From Aliiglaciecola sp. M165 (GTDB lineage: Bacteria > Pseudomonadota > Gammaproteobacteria > Enterobacterales > Alteromonadaceae), in contig NZ_VKKH01000006.1 in the NCBI RefSeq assembly GCF_007197995.1, forward strand, positions 124,001-188,000: a DNA stretch of 64,000 nucleotides. Direction: 5' to 3'. A program made the translations under genes and the position numbers. Below the pieces are notes generated by a model. It made no database searches and was not told where the DNA came from. It saw nothing but the letters and a program-made list of their open reading frames with translations. Of this stretch, positions 1 through 9,569 are shown piece after piece. How positions within the stretch are numbered: position 1 is the first letter of the stretch; the number at the start of each line of letters is the position of its first letter.

Positions 1-2498
1 AAAGTAATGGAACTTTCCGGCAGCTCAAAGGTGTGATCAATTTTCACATCGATACCTTCGACCGTTTGAGTACCGGTATTTTCAAGTAACAAAACATGAT
101 CACGATTTAACGGAAGTTCTGCAAAGCGAGGATCATCAAAATCGACCCATGCATCCAATATTTCGGTAAGGTTAGCGCCTTGTTCCTCAATCGTCAGGCC
201 AGCAGCATCGGTGACCAAACATAAATCTTCATCGTAAGAGATCCCTTGTTCGCCTTCGGGCACCAGGCCACAGTGACGTAGTGAAGCATCTGATACCGCT
301 CTATCCAATACACCTGTCATATCCGTATCAACAATGTCTTCATGGTCAAAATACCAATAATCCATGGTGATATTGGTTTTTTCTGTCGGGCTGAAACTAA
401 ACCCTACACTGACGGATTCAGATTCTTCCGGATTTAGATTTGGATTGCCCAACTCAAGCACGTTTTCGCTCCTAACTGAGTTGTCACCTTCGCAATATAG
501 TGCTGATACTGAGCTGTTTGCACCACAATCATAACGAGCGGTAGTGGTGCGCAGTTTTACGCCAGCCTGAGTCAGTGAGGGGGCTCTGAACGACGTTGCC
601 CAAGACGCACGTAGAATCAAACTTTCAGTCGGTCGGTAACTCAAAGCAACTTTAGGATTAAAGGTGCTGCCAAAATCATCGTAGTCGTCAAATCGCCCTG
701 CCAACTGCATATCAATTTTTTCGTTGATGGGTACATACAGTTCTGCAAAAGCTCCCCATTGAGTGCGTTTGGCTTCTGATAAGCTTGAGCCAAAGCCAAA
801 TACGTCGACCAAATAGTCATTTTCAAACCGCGCTCTGGCATTTTCACTGGGTACGTCAGTGATTTCTTCGCGGCGCACGTCCACGCCAAAAGCCGCCATG
901 ACAAAGTCGCCATTGAATTCAAACAACTCGCCGCTGGCACGCAGGTCCCACGCATAGACTTTGCTGTCGCCATCTCGTGTAGGCATTTCCTGAGCAACCG
1001 CCAAGATAGCTTCATTGTTTGCGTCATTGGGCAAAAACGGGTTGTACATATCCAATAATGCGCCCGAGCTACAATTCAGTGTATCGGCATCGGCGTCATA
1101 GTCAGCAATTTCGCCGCTTGAGCATAGCTCCCCGGCAATCGCTGCATGATATTTATAACGATTGTAAATGCCCGCAGTAGCGACTTGCTCTGATTTTGAT
1201 TGAGACAGAGTGACTGCCGTTTCCCAGTCCCATCCCTCATATTCACCGGACAGCGCAGAAACTAAACGAAACGCGTTGGTTTCGACTTCGGTGGTGCGTG
1301 GTGTGTTAAACCGAGCGTCAAATGAGAAGCCAAAAAGCTCCCGCCCGGCTGGTGTATCAAAAGGATCGATGTAGAGGTTGTCAAAAATCGGATCCGTCAC
1401 CTCGCTAGGCAGAAAATCCAGAGAAAATTCACTGGTGAATGGCCCTTCATCATCGTTGATCTGATTAATTGGGGCAGGGCGTGAAAACGCACTGGATTTG
1501 GTTCGCGTGTAGAAAAAATCGGTGTTCCAGGTGACGTTGTCAAATTCCTTATTGTAAATCAGTCCACCGGAAAAGCTCTCGAAAGGCGTATCCAGATAAT
1601 CGTCTTCATTGCCATAATAAGCACAAATTTCTTCGCCAAACTCGGTGGTCACAAATTCAGTTTCACAGGTTGGTGCGCCTATTTCATTGCCGTCTCTGGC
1701 GGAGAAGAAATAAATATTTGGCGTTCCTTTGGGCAGGTAGGAGTAGCTATTGACCAGTAGCGGCCGAGCGCTAAAACTGCGGTCTGTTGCTTTGAAATCT
1801 TGGCGGTCATAGAAATCTGCAAATGCAGTCAATTGGCCACCTGCCACTTCGCCACCCCAGACGGCGTTTAGGGTGAACTTGCCTTCGTCAGAGCCAGCAA
1901 AACTGTTCCCATAATTAACGTTCACTTCAGCGCCGTCATAGTCTTTTTTAAGGATGTAGTTTATCACCCCGGCTACCGCATCTGCGCCGTAAGTGGCCGA
2001 TGCACCTGTTGCGAGTATTTCAATCTCTTCGATGGCAGCCAAAGGAATGCTGTTTATGTCTACAAAGTTCTGTGTGCCGGCGGCAAATGAGCTGGCGGCA
2101 ACCCGACGACCATTGATAAGTGTCAAAGTGGATGATGGGCCAAGTCCACGCAACGACGCAGCTGATTGTCCCGCTGGGGTCGAGGTTGACGTTGCGCCAC
2201 TTTGTGTCGTCGAAAACGATCCTTCTCCGCCGCGAGTCTGCCCGATGGTTTGCATTAGCTCTGAAAGTGTCGTGGCTCCCGAGCGCCGTATGGCTTCGGC
2301 ATCAATAGTGACCAGTGGCTGAGCCCCTTCTAAGTCGACTCCTTTGATGTTAGAGCCTGTGACATTAATGCGTTCGACAAATTCCTCAGATCCTGCGGTA
2401 GATGCACCTTGAGTATCGACATTTTGTTGAGCAACGACGGATAGACTTGAACAGCCCAAACAAAGCATTACTGCCCTGCTAAGAGAATGAATTTTCAT
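1..2498 (-). CDS. TonB-dependent receptor, 3' end outside window
   Basis: Outer-membrane TonB-dependent receptor that would import an unidentified ligand using TonB energy. The reading frame is open from an ATG at 2498 to the window edge, about 832 residues, so the C-terminal strands are missing. An AGGA ribosome site lies upstream of the start. A signal peptide of about 24 residues is followed by a TonB-box-like segment (VERINVTG) and a plug domain with the typical LINGRR, IEEIEIL and GASATYGADAVAGVIN motifs, then long beta-strand-rich barrel sequence. Two Cys pairs fall in predicted extracellular loops. The size and GASATYGADA motif fit the large receptors common in Alteromonadales, often for glycans or peptides. 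The substrate cannot be told from this sequence. Confidence 0.93.
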   Translation of the reverse strand, partial: MKIHSLSRAVMLCLGCSSLSVVAQQNVDTQGASTAGSEEFVERINVTGSNIKGVDLEGAQPLVTIDAEAIRRSGATTLSELMQTIGQTRGGEGSFSTTQSGATSTSTPAGQSAASLRGLGPSSTLTLINGRRVAASSFAAGTQNFVDINSIPLAAIEEIEILATGASATYGADAVAGVINYILKKDYDGAEVNVNYGNSFAGSDEGKFTLNAVWGGEVAGGQLTAFADFYDRQDFKATDRSFSARPLLVNSYSYLPKGTPNIYFFSARDGNEIGAPTCETEFVTTEFGEEICAYYGNEDDYLDTPFESFSGGLIYNKEFDNVTWNTDFFYTRTKSSAFSRPAPINQINDDEGPFTSEFSLDFLPSEVTDPIFDNLYIDPFDTPAGRELFGFSFDARFNTPRTTEVETNAFRLVSALSGEYEGWDWETAVTLSQSKSEQVATAGIYNRYKYHAAIAGELCSSGEIADYDADADTLNCSSGALLDMYNPFLPNDANNEAILAVAQEMPTRDGDSKVYAWDLRASGELFEFNGDFVMAAFGVDVRREEITDVPSENARARFENDYLVDVFGFGSSLSEAKRTQWGAFAELYVPINEKIDMQLAGRFDDYDDFGSTFNPKVALSYRPTESLILRASWATSFRAPSLTQAGVKLRTTTARYDCGANSSVSALYCEGDNSVRSENVLELGNPNLNPEESESVSVGFSFSPTEKTNITMDYWYFDHEDIVDTDMTGVLDRAVSDASLRHCGLVPEGEQGISYDEDLCLVTDAAGLTIEEQGANLTEILDAWVDFDDPRFAELPLNRDHVLLLENTGTQTVEGIDVKIDHTFELPESSIT

Positions 2499-2542
2499 GA
2501 TATTTCCTTGCAAACACCGGGCGTTGGGCCGCTATTAAAAAA

Positions 2543-2557
2543 CGATTCTAATTGTTA
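2543..2557 (-). promoter_or_regulatory. Possible Fur-like operator upstream of the TonB receptor
   Basis: About 45 bp upstream of the receptor start is an AT-rich imperfect dyad (minus strand TAACAATTAGAATCG). It agrees with the 7-1-7 Fur consensus at 9 of 14 informative positions. The location suits an iron-controlled receptor gene, but the match is modest and AT-rich DNA gives many such hits. Confidence 0.25.
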
Positions 2558-2825
2558 TTTTATTGTGCGCTGGTGGGGTCAAGTTGTTAGAAACAAGACG
2601 TCAGCAACTACCAGTTGAAGGCTTCAACTGGTAAAGAGGTTATTCGTCAAACCACTCCGACAAATAAAAGTTTTGATAACGATAGTTGCTAAATTTAGCC
2701 GCTTTTTTAATCATGCGTTTTTATGCAAAGTCTGCTTTTGAAAAACAATGAATATGTTCATTGACATGAGTAAAGTCTAAACACTAGTGTAAAAAAATGT
2801 CAATCATTCAAACCACCGAGATCTC

Positions 2826-4622
2826 ATGTGTCATTTATCGATATTCAACTTCAAGCAGACTAGATCGTTAGTCGTATTATTCTTTTTGGTTTTTCTGAAT
2901 AATTCATATTTATCAGAAGTTTATGCAAGTTCGGCTAGTAACGAAGAGGCGCAATACGATTTGATGTTGGTTGGCGGTGGATTGAACACCTGTTCGAGTT
3001 TTTCGTTAAAAAATTGTCAAAAAAAATCCTTCAATGAAGACGATCTTCAATCCATTTTGTACCAAATTTCACCAAAAAGTATCAGCCGATTTCTTCAAAC
3101 CGAACCGATTCAACGTCTTGATAAGGCTAACCAAGAAAATATTCGTGCACTTTTATTAAATATCTATGCAAAAGTAGCTAATAAAATGTTAACTCGCCGC
3201 CAGTTACGAGATGCATTTGAGAACAATAATCTGTTGGAATGGTATCAGGCCCTGCCTGATCCACAGTACTATGCATTGCTTGACAGCCTTGAGGTACAAC
3301 AGCTTGATCAAAATAAGCAGCGCAAACAAGAAAAAGCTAACTTGTTGTTGACCAAAGACAAAGCTTCCGTAGGCATTTATCAGCGTTTTGTGCAGCAAGC
3401 TAAGTTACGTGCGCCAAACCACTTAGAAAAGCCACATGTGGTCGTTATCACCGCTTCTTCCCGAGATCCCTTTGAAGTGGCAGACTTTTACATCTCGGTG
3501 TTTGAGCAAGCCGGGGCAAAGGTCACCTGGTTACCTTTGGATAAAACTTACCAACAAGCGCGGGCATTAGAAGTCGCCGGTTTTGCCGGATGCGAACAAT
3601 TAGCGCGACTGCGAGAAACCAATTTAAGCTTTTATCGTGAACGAATTTATCCACAGCGCACGGCCTTGCAACAACGTCTTTGTGCGGCGCCACACGAAAG
3701 CCTTAAGATTATTCAGTCAGCACAAGGAATATTCTTTAACGGCGGCGATCAGAGTTTGACTTTGGCGGCACTAAAATTAGCCGATGGTTCAGACTCTGCA
3801 GAATTAGCGCTAATCAAAACTCAGGTAAATTCAGGTGCACTCATTGTTGGCGGAACCAGTGCTGGCACTGCGGTGCACGCTGGAGGTTCCTATCATGATC
3901 GACCGATTGTCATGTTGACCAATGGTGATCCTGCCAAGGCGATGTCTCGCGGAGCATTGGCGAATCCACCGCCAAGTCAGCGCTGCTTTGCTCAAGTGGC
4001 ATGTGGGCAAGGTGTCGGGTCCGGTGATCTCACTTATCGGGCACAGGGCGGCACAGGTTTATTTGATTTGGGTTTATTGGATACGCATTTTTCAGAGCGG
4101 GACCGCGAAAGTCGATTGGCCGTTTTTACGGCAAGCAGCGAACAAACCTATGCATTTGGTGTAGATGAAGCCACCGCGTTATTTGTTGATAAAACTCTAG
4201 ATGGCAACTACCTGTTTGAAGTGCAGGGGGCAAATGGCGTATTTATTGTCGATCAGCAAGTAGGGCACTATGCACTGCACAAATCTGCAGATTCGCCGCG
4301 TGTAAGGCGAGAAGTTTCGGGCGTCAGTCATTATTTGGCCCATGCTGCGCAGGCCAGTTTTAGCCGTGACACGGCGACTTGGCAGTTCAAACTTCCAGGA
4401 GAATTACGCAACAAGCCTTTACGTTTAGGCAGACTCGATGATGGAGAGTGGCGCAATCAGATCCGCGCCCATTGTGGCAGTACTGAGGTGATTTCATGGC
4501 AGCAGTATGGAAGTTACTTTGCCTTGAAGGCATCTCAAGCAACAGTGTTTCACTACGAACCTCAAGCCAAACACTGTCACTACACTAATCTGCCTTTTGT
4601 CATTTCTTATCTGTCAGAGTGA
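2826..4622 (+). CDS. Secreted cyanophycinase-like peptidase (family S51)
   Basis: Probable exported serine peptidase of family S51, the family of cyanophycinase (hydrolyses cyanophycin to beta-Asp-Arg) and dipeptidase E. The catalytic nucleophile elbow GGTSAGTAVH places Ser at residue 345, and a GIFFNGGDQ segment upstream matches the conserved Gly-Gly-Asp-Gln loop. An N-terminal hydrophobic stretch (about residues 14-34) looks like a signal peptide. At 598 residues it is much longer than classical cyanophycinase (about 270-300), with roughly 180 extra N-terminal and 150 extra C-terminal residues that I do not recognise. Long extracellular versions are known in heterotrophic marine bacteria. 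Cyanophycin as substrate is inferred. It is convergent with, and 5 bp from, the MipA gene. Confidence 0.75.
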   Translation: MCHLSIFNFKQTRSLVVLFFLVFLNNSYLSEVYASSASNEEAQYDLMLVGGGLNTCSSFSLKNCQKKSFNEDDLQSILYQISPKSISRFLQTEPIQRLDKANQENIRALLLNIYAKVANKMLTRRQLRDAFENNNLLEWYQALPDPQYYALLDSLEVQQLDQNKQRKQEKANLLLTKDKASVGIYQRFVQQAKLRAPNHLEKPHVVVITASSRDPFEVADFYISVFEQAGAKVTWLPLDKTYQQARALEVAGFAGCEQLARLRETNLSFYRERIYPQRTALQQRLCAAPHESLKIIQSAQGIFFNGGDQSLTLAALKLADGSDSAELALIKTQVNSGALIVGGTSAGTAVHAGGSYHDRPIVMLTNGDPAKAMSRGALANPPPSQRCFAQVACGQGVGSGDLTYRAQGGTGLFDLGLLDTHFSERDRESRLAVFTASSEQTYAFGVDEATALFVDKTLDGNYLFEVQGANGVFIVDQQVGHYALHKSADSPRVRREVSGVSHYLAHAAQASFSRDTATWQFKLPGELRNKPLRLGRLDDGEWRNQIRAHCGSTEVISWQQYGSYFALKASQATVFHYEPQAKHCHYTNLPFVISYLSE

Positions 4623-4627
4623 CTTGT

Positions 4628-5380
4628 TTAGAAGCTGTAAGTCACGCCAATAAAGCCATCGACGACGGTATCGCCGTCGATGATTGGACTGTCTTTAATG
4701 TCACTGGCCAAAAATTGCCAACCCAAATTACCGATAAGTCGCCAGTTTTTGTTGAAACTATAATATCCGCCCAGTGTTAATTGGGGTTGGATGACGCTGC
4801 CCACATCGTAAGCCGCAAACGCAGAGTTCTGCTGCTCTCTCGCTGAAACACCATAGTAATAATCTGCGTACTTATCACTTAGGTATTCCACCTCTACCCC
4901 TGCAGTGATGCGCCATTTAAACCGGGGATCTTTAGCGATAGCGGTGCTCCAACCTACTGTTGCTCGCTGGCCCTGGTGTTCGTTAGTGACTTCTGTTTGT
5001 AACGTTGCACTAAATTGGCCATTCCACAATTCTTGATTAAAGGTAAAACCAGCCATCAGGCTGATATCACGATCTTCGATCCCAACCAGTGCAGGATCAC
5101 CATCCGTTTCGAAATCATTAGCCGCCAGTGCCAGGTTTACCGAAACCGACGTTTCTGTGCGAGTGGTGCCAACCACATAGTAGTCAAGAAATGGTCCGCG
5201 CCAAACAAGCTTCTCGCCTTCATAAGCAACAATTGGAAATACATTGAGGCCGGTGTCACCACCAATGTAAGGATTGGATTGGCCAATGCCTATGACTCCA
5301 GCAGACCACTGAGCTTGAACGCTAAAGGTTGATAGGAAGCAAAGCGAGGCAATTGCCAATGTCTTTTTGTTTGTCAACAT
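4628..5380 (-). CDS. MipA/OmpV family outer-membrane protein
   Basis: Predicted outer-membrane beta-barrel of the MipA/OmpV family, 250 residues. I chose the ATG at 5380 because it begins a good signal peptide (MLTNKKTLAIASLCFLSTFS, cleaved after VQA) and has a GGAA upstream. An in-frame ATG at 5428 would add 16 residues and has no ribosome site. The mature protein has alternating hydrophobic strands, the early GIGQSNPYIGGDTG segment typical of the family, a C-terminal stretch FIGVTYSF ending in Phe as barrel proteins do, and Tyr/Trp girdle residues. Family members scaffold murein enzymes or act as osmoregulated or antibiotic-related porins; the role here is unknown. Confidence 0.85.
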   Translation of the reverse strand: MLTNKKTLAIASLCFLSTFSVQAQWSAGVIGIGQSNPYIGGDTGLNVFPIVAYEGEKLVWRGPFLDYYVVGTTRTETSVSVNLALAANDFETDGDPALVGIEDRDISLMAGFTFNQELWNGQFSATLQTEVTNEHQGQRATVGWSTAIAKDPRFKWRITAGVEVEYLSDKYADYYYGVSAREQQNSAFAAYDVGSVIQPQLTLGGYYSFNKNWRLIGNLGWQFLASDIKDSPIIDGDTVVDGFIGVTYSF

Positions 5381-5675
5381 TCTATTTATTTTCCAAAACA
5401 AAGTTGTATTACCAAGTAAACGGGCCATAGCGTCGAGAGGATCAGTTGTTCTAACTAGGAAGTTTGTTGAAAAATCATAACTCGCAGGTTTTAACCAGGT
5501 TCGGAGTTATAGGCTCACTCGATGTTTTGTGGTGACTTAGAAAAGTTTACACTTTTGATCAATCCCATACGCAGCAAGCGCTTGATCTGAAAACCCAAGT
5601 GCTCTACCTTCTGCGAACTAAATTAAAACCAAAGATGGGTCATAAACCCAAACCCTACACCAAATGGAGAGTAAT

Positions 5676-6851
5676 ATGAGCAATGAATCCATTGTTATCG
5701 TGGCAGCCAAACGCACACCCATGGGCGGATTTATGGGCAGTCTTTCATCGGTTGCATCCACAGACTTAGGCGCTACAGCAATCAAATCTGTCTTGGGTGA
5801 ACTTGACGCTAGCTTGGTCGATGAGGTCATCATGGGCTGTGTGCTGCCAGCAGGGCTTGGTCAGGCGCCAGCCAGGCAAGCGACGCTCAAGGCTGGGTTA
5901 CCACTTTCGGCAGGTGCAACAACCATCAATAAAGTGTGTGGCTCAGGGATGAAAACGGTGATGATGGCCCATGACCTGATCAAAGCGGGTTCAGCTGAGG
6001 TGGTTGTCGCCGGTGGTATGGAAAGTATGAGTGGTGCGCCTTACATGTTGCCCAAAGCCCGTGGTGGATTGCGTATGGGTCATGGCCAGGTCGTCGATCA
6101 TATGATGATGGACGGTTTGGAAAATGCTTATGATGGCAAGGCAATGGGTTGTTTTGCCCAAGACACCGCTGACGATGAATCCATTACCCGTGAAAAAATG
6201 GATGAGTTTGCTTTGGCTTCGTTAACCAAAGCCAAAGACGCCATTGACGCAGGTACCTTTAATGATGAGATTGCGCCTGTTACCTACGCAACACGCAAAG
6301 GCGAAGTGACAGTTGATACAGATGAAGGCCCGGGCAATGCAATGCCTGAAAAGATCCCTTCGCTTCGTCCTGCATTTAAGAAAGATGGTACCGTGACTGC
6401 GGCCAATTCAAGCTCCATCTCCGATGGTGCTGCAGCGTTACTGCTCATGACAGAATCCAAGGCCCGCGAACTCGGTTTGACGCCTTTGGCAAAAATCGTC
6501 GCGCATACAACAAATTCAATTAAACCAGAAGATTTTACTGTGGCACCGGTCGGCGCAATGGAAAAGTTGTTTGCTAAAACTGGCTGGACAAAAGACGACG
6601 TTGATTTGTTTGAAATTAACGAGGCCTTTGCCATGGTCACTATGTTAGCAATTAGCAAACTGGGATTGAGCGAAGATAAGGTGAATATCAAAGGCGGCGC
6701 TTGTGCATTAGGGCACCCGATTGGCGCATCTGGTGCGAGAATTATTGTGACGCTGTTACATGCACTAAACCAGCAAGGTAAGAAAAAAGGTGTGGCATCA
6801 CTGTGTATCGGTGGCGGTGAAGCTACCGCTATTGCAGTGGAGATGTTATAA
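5676..6851 (+). CDS. Acetyl-CoA C-acetyltransferase (thiolase)
   Basis: Cytoplasmic thiolase II-type enzyme that condenses two acetyl-CoA to acetoacetyl-CoA or runs the reverse cleavage in fatty-acid or amino-acid breakdown. The 391 residues match the family length. Catalytic residues are in place: Cys88 in NKVCGSGMK, His347 in GHPIGASGAR and Cys377 in CIGGGEATA; the FEINEAFA motif is also present. The start at 5676 is preferred over an ATG at 5664 because GGAGAG lies 6 bp upstream of it and the protein then begins MSNESIVIVAAKRTP as usual. No beta-oxidation partner lies alongside, so it may serve acetoacetate/branched-chain metabolism (atoB/phaA-like). Confidence 0.95.
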   Translation: MSNESIVIVAAKRTPMGGFMGSLSSVASTDLGATAIKSVLGELDASLVDEVIMGCVLPAGLGQAPARQATLKAGLPLSAGATTINKVCGSGMKTVMMAHDLIKAGSAEVVVAGGMESMSGAPYMLPKARGGLRMGHGQVVDHMMMDGLENAYDGKAMGCFAQDTADDESITREKMDEFALASLTKAKDAIDAGTFNDEIAPVTYATRKGEVTVDTDEGPGNAMPEKIPSLRPAFKKDGTVTAANSSSISDGAAALLLMTESKARELGLTPLAKIVAHTTNSIKPEDFTVAPVGAMEKLFAKTGWTKDDVDLFEINEAFAMVTMLAISKLGLSEDKVNIKGGACALGHPIGASGARIIVTLLHALNQQGKKKGVASLCIGGGEATAIAVEML

Positions 6852-6871
6852 CTTTCTTTTCATTCAGTCTG

Positions 6872-6902
6872 TCATGGGTGGGTTGATAACCCTTACCCAT
6901 GA
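6872..6902. terminator. Hairpin after thiolase gene, no T-tract
   Basis: Stem TCATGGGT pairs with ACCCATGA around an inner GGTT/AACC stem. It sits 20 bp after the thiolase stop. No run of T follows, so it may be an RNA-stabilising hairpin or a weak terminator. Confidence 0.4.
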
Positions 6903-6942
6903 TAAGGCTAGCATTCTAATCTGATGAGAAAGGGATACTACC

Positions 6943-8553
6943 ATGTTGAGGCAGCTCATCTGTTTTGCTTTGTGCCTGGGGACAACGTTTATGCTTAACG
7001 CCCAACAACTTTCAAGCACGGTGACGGTCGAACAAGGTAAGCTTTCTGGAAAACACGTAGAACACCTGCATCAATTCTTTGGTGTACCCTACGCCGAGCC
7101 GCCAGTAGGGCAACTGCGGTGGCAACCACCGCAAAAAGCTCAAAATTGGTTGGGCATTAAACAAGTTCACACCTTTGAAAACCAATGCATGCAGAAGTAT
7201 CTCTATGACGACATGCGTTTTCGCTCTAAAGGGGTTAGTGAAGACTGTCTTTACTTAAATATTTGGACTCCCGATCTGGCGCCAACTGAAAAATTGCCTG
7301 TGCTTGTGTATTTTTATGGCGGCGGGTTTCGCGCCGGAGATGGCTCGGAGCCCCGTTATGACGGTGCTGCATTGGCGAAAAAAGGCATCGTTGTGGTCAC
7401 GGTCAATTATCGGCTCGGTATTTTTGGTTTGCTGGCACATCCATCGTTAAGCGCACAAAGTGGTTACGGCGGTTCAGGCAATTACACCTTTTTGGATCAA
7501 CAAGCGGCGTTAGAATGGGTAAACAAAAATATAAGTCAATTTGGTGGCGACCCTACCAGAGTTACCATTGGCGGTGAATCAGCCGGTTCTATCTCTGTCA
7601 GTGCGCACATGGTAGCCCCTGATTCTAAAGGCTTGTTTTCTGCTGCAATCGGTCAAAGTGGCTCTATTTTAGGGCCTCCTTTGCCAGCTGTTAGCCTGCA
7701 AAAAGCCCACGAAATGGGTGTATCGACTGTCAATCAATTACACAACAAATTGAGCTTAAAAGTCGATAGGGGCAACATCGAGCAATTGCGCGAAGTGAGC
7801 GCCGAAACGCTACTTGATGCACTTGAAGAATTGGGCATTTCACGATTCAGCACAACTGTAGATGGACGTTTTATCAAGGATTTACCTATTAGCCTTTATC
7901 GAAAAGGACAATTTGCGAAGGTACCTTTGCTTGCAGGCGTTAACTCACAAGAAAGTCACTATACCAGCATCGTAGATAAACCCTTGGTCACCAAGGAAGA
8001 TTATCAACAAGCCATTCGAAACCTCTATCCCGAGTATTATCAAGAGGTTTTGGCAATGTTTAATATCAGCGAGCAAGAGGATATAAAAGACGCATTGCAA
8101 ACCCTTGCCAGTGACCGTTTTATTAGTTTTGGCGCATGGGCCTGGATCGATGCTGTGACTCATCATCCCTCTGTCAGTGGTAAACAACCATCGACCTATT
8201 TTTACCGTTACGATCATATCCGCCCAGCACGCAAAGTTAGTGAAGGGGGAACCGGTGAGCATCACGATCGCGGCGCTGTGCATTCAGCGGAAATAGAATA
8301 TGTATTTGGTAATCTCGACAACAACCCGCTTTATTTGTGGCAGCCAGAGGACTATCAGGTATCAAAAGTCGTGCAAGGATATTTTGAGCGTTTTATTAAA
8401 ACCCATGATCCGAATGGCGAGGGGCAGGCGTTTTGGCCGACGTTTTCGTCTGAGAAATGGATGATACTCAGTAAAGAACCTGAGTATCAATCTTTTGAAG
8501 CGCACATCAAACGCTATCAATTTTTTATGGATTATTACTACCCAAGCAATTAA
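6943..8553 (+). CDS. Secreted type-B carboxylesterase
   Basis: Exported serine esterase of the carboxylesterase B / cholinesterase family (alpha/beta hydrolase), 536 residues, usual length. A signal peptide (residues 1-20, ending LNA) precedes the FGVPYAEPPVGQLRWQPP motif diagnostic of type B enzymes. The oxyanion-hole motif YFYGGGF, the nucleophile elbow GGESAGS with Ser213, and the histidine segment AVHSAEIEYVFG (His447) are visible. A CxYxNIW-type disulfide region (EDCLYLNIW) is present. It likely hydrolyses ester bonds of xenobiotics, lipids or acylated sugars in the periplasm; the natural substrate is unknown. An AGAAAGG region precedes the start. Confidence 0.92.
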   Translation: MLRQLICFALCLGTTFMLNAQQLSSTVTVEQGKLSGKHVEHLHQFFGVPYAEPPVGQLRWQPPQKAQNWLGIKQVHTFENQCMQKYLYDDMRFRSKGVSEDCLYLNIWTPDLAPTEKLPVLVYFYGGGFRAGDGSEPRYDGAALAKKGIVVVTVNYRLGIFGLLAHPSLSAQSGYGGSGNYTFLDQQAALEWVNKNISQFGGDPTRVTIGGESAGSISVSAHMVAPDSKGLFSAAIGQSGSILGPPLPAVSLQKAHEMGVSTVNQLHNKLSLKVDRGNIEQLREVSAETLLDALEELGISRFSTTVDGRFIKDLPISLYRKGQFAKVPLLAGVNSQESHYTSIVDKPLVTKEDYQQAIRNLYPEYYQEVLAMFNISEQEDIKDALQTLASDRFISFGAWAWIDAVTHHPSVSGKQPSTYFYRYDHIRPARKVSEGGTGEHHDRGAVHSAEIEYVFGNLDNNPLYLWQPEDYQVSKVVQGYFERFIKTHDPNGEGQAFWPTFSSEKWMILSKEPEYQSFEAHIKRYQFFMDYYYPSN

Positions 8554-8629
8554 CTGATATTAAAGTTTTATACTTTGTTGCCGTTGGGCTAATGTTAGTA
8601 TTTACGAGCACTGAAGAATAAGAACAATA

Positions 8630-9460
8630 ATGAAATATCAAATCCACTCCCATCTTTTTGAAAACGAATTGATCGAAGTGCACATTCCTGGTTTGTTTGC
8701 GGCACCCGTTATGTGGCAGGAAGGAAAACCTGCACACAAACAGTTTTCTAAACCCAATACATTCCAATTAAATCTGCCTGATGGCGAAAGGGTTGAAGCG
8801 ACGGTTAAGCAGCCTTTGTTTGATCCAAGTATTAAGGTGGTTATTGATGGCAAGGAACATATTGTCAATGAACACCAATCCAAATTAGCAAAAAGCGCCA
8901 CTATTATCCCTACAATTGTATTGGCTTATTGTTTGGTCTTCACTGAGTTACCAATCGCGCTTGCCGTTTTGCTGTTAATTCCTTTAAGCTTATTGGCAAA
9001 CCGAGCAACGCGGCTAAACCCATTATCAAGTATGCGTAATAGCATTATGGTGATGTCATTAGGTATGTCGACATTATTATTAGTAAGCAGTTTCTGGCCA
9101 ATGTTGTCCAGCACGGCGCCACTAGTGCCGATAGAGAATAGACAGCTTGCCAATGCATTTTATGAAGTGGTGATTGAGCCAAGTCAAATACAACCCTACA
9201 ATCGTGATGAAGTGGTTTTTATTGTGGAGTCTTTCCGTAATACCGAGGAATTTTTCACATTTGCCCGTGATCTGGATGAATTGGAAGTTGTGCCTGATAT
9301 CAGCGAATCCATTTATCTGGCTAATATGCCAAAACACAAGCAACCTCTGTGGGTGGTGAGATTCGACATATCCAGCCAGGGTTTGGATAAGGTAGCTACA
9401 CAACAGTTTGCCAACCAATTGGGCCAAGGATTCGAACAGTTTCTGCAAGAGCGCAATTAA
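8630..9460 (+). CDS. Membrane protein of unknown function
   Basis: Not recognised; 276 residues. The N-terminal 90 residues are soluble and beta-rich, containing LNLPDGERVEATVKQPLFD, which resembles a small ligand- or nucleic-acid-free beta domain. Two adjacent hydrophobic segments follow (about residues 90-120 and 137-157) joined by a basic loop. The last 110 residues are soluble and probably periplasmic, ending in a helical GQGFEQFLQERN. The gene lies 77 bp after the esterase and 90 bp before the ABC exporter, same strand, so it could be cotranscribed with the exporter. Function is open. Confidence 0.8.
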   Translation: MKYQIHSHLFENELIEVHIPGLFAAPVMWQEGKPAHKQFSKPNTFQLNLPDGERVEATVKQPLFDPSIKVVIDGKEHIVNEHQSKLAKSATIIPTIVLAYCLVFTELPIALAVLLLIPLSLLANRATRLNPLSSMRNSIMVMSLGMSTLLLVSSFWPMLSSTAPLVPIENRQLANAFYEVVIEPSQIQPYNRDEVVFIVESFRNTEEFFTFARDLDELEVVPDISESIYLANMPKHKQPLWVVRFDISSQGLDKVATQQFANQLGQGFEQFLQERN

Positions 9461-9503
9461 TTCTTCACTAGGTCCAATCCGATAATATAAAAGGAAGAAT
9501 TGC

Positions 9504-9569
9504 ATGAAATTTCTTGTAGTTCTTCCACTTGGCCATATATTCAACAGCTATGACCGCAGAAAAAATTAA
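9504..9569 (+). CDS. Possible 21-residue leader ORF overlapping the ABC gene start
   Basis: A short ORF, MKFLVVLPLGHIFNSYDRRKN, has a near-ideal ribosome site (AAGGAAG, 7 bp before ATG) while the downstream ABC exporter start at 9550 has none. The ORF runs past that start in another frame and stops at 9569, overlapping 20 bp. This layout would allow translational coupling by termination-reinitiation, or regulation by a leader peptide. It is too short for sequence statistics to prove coding. Confidence 0.35.
   Translation: MKFLVVLPLGHIFNSYDRRKN

Noticed and set aside
1993-2322. Plus-strand ORFs inside the TonB receptor
   Set aside because: They lie antisense to conserved plug-domain codons and have no recognisable protein features.
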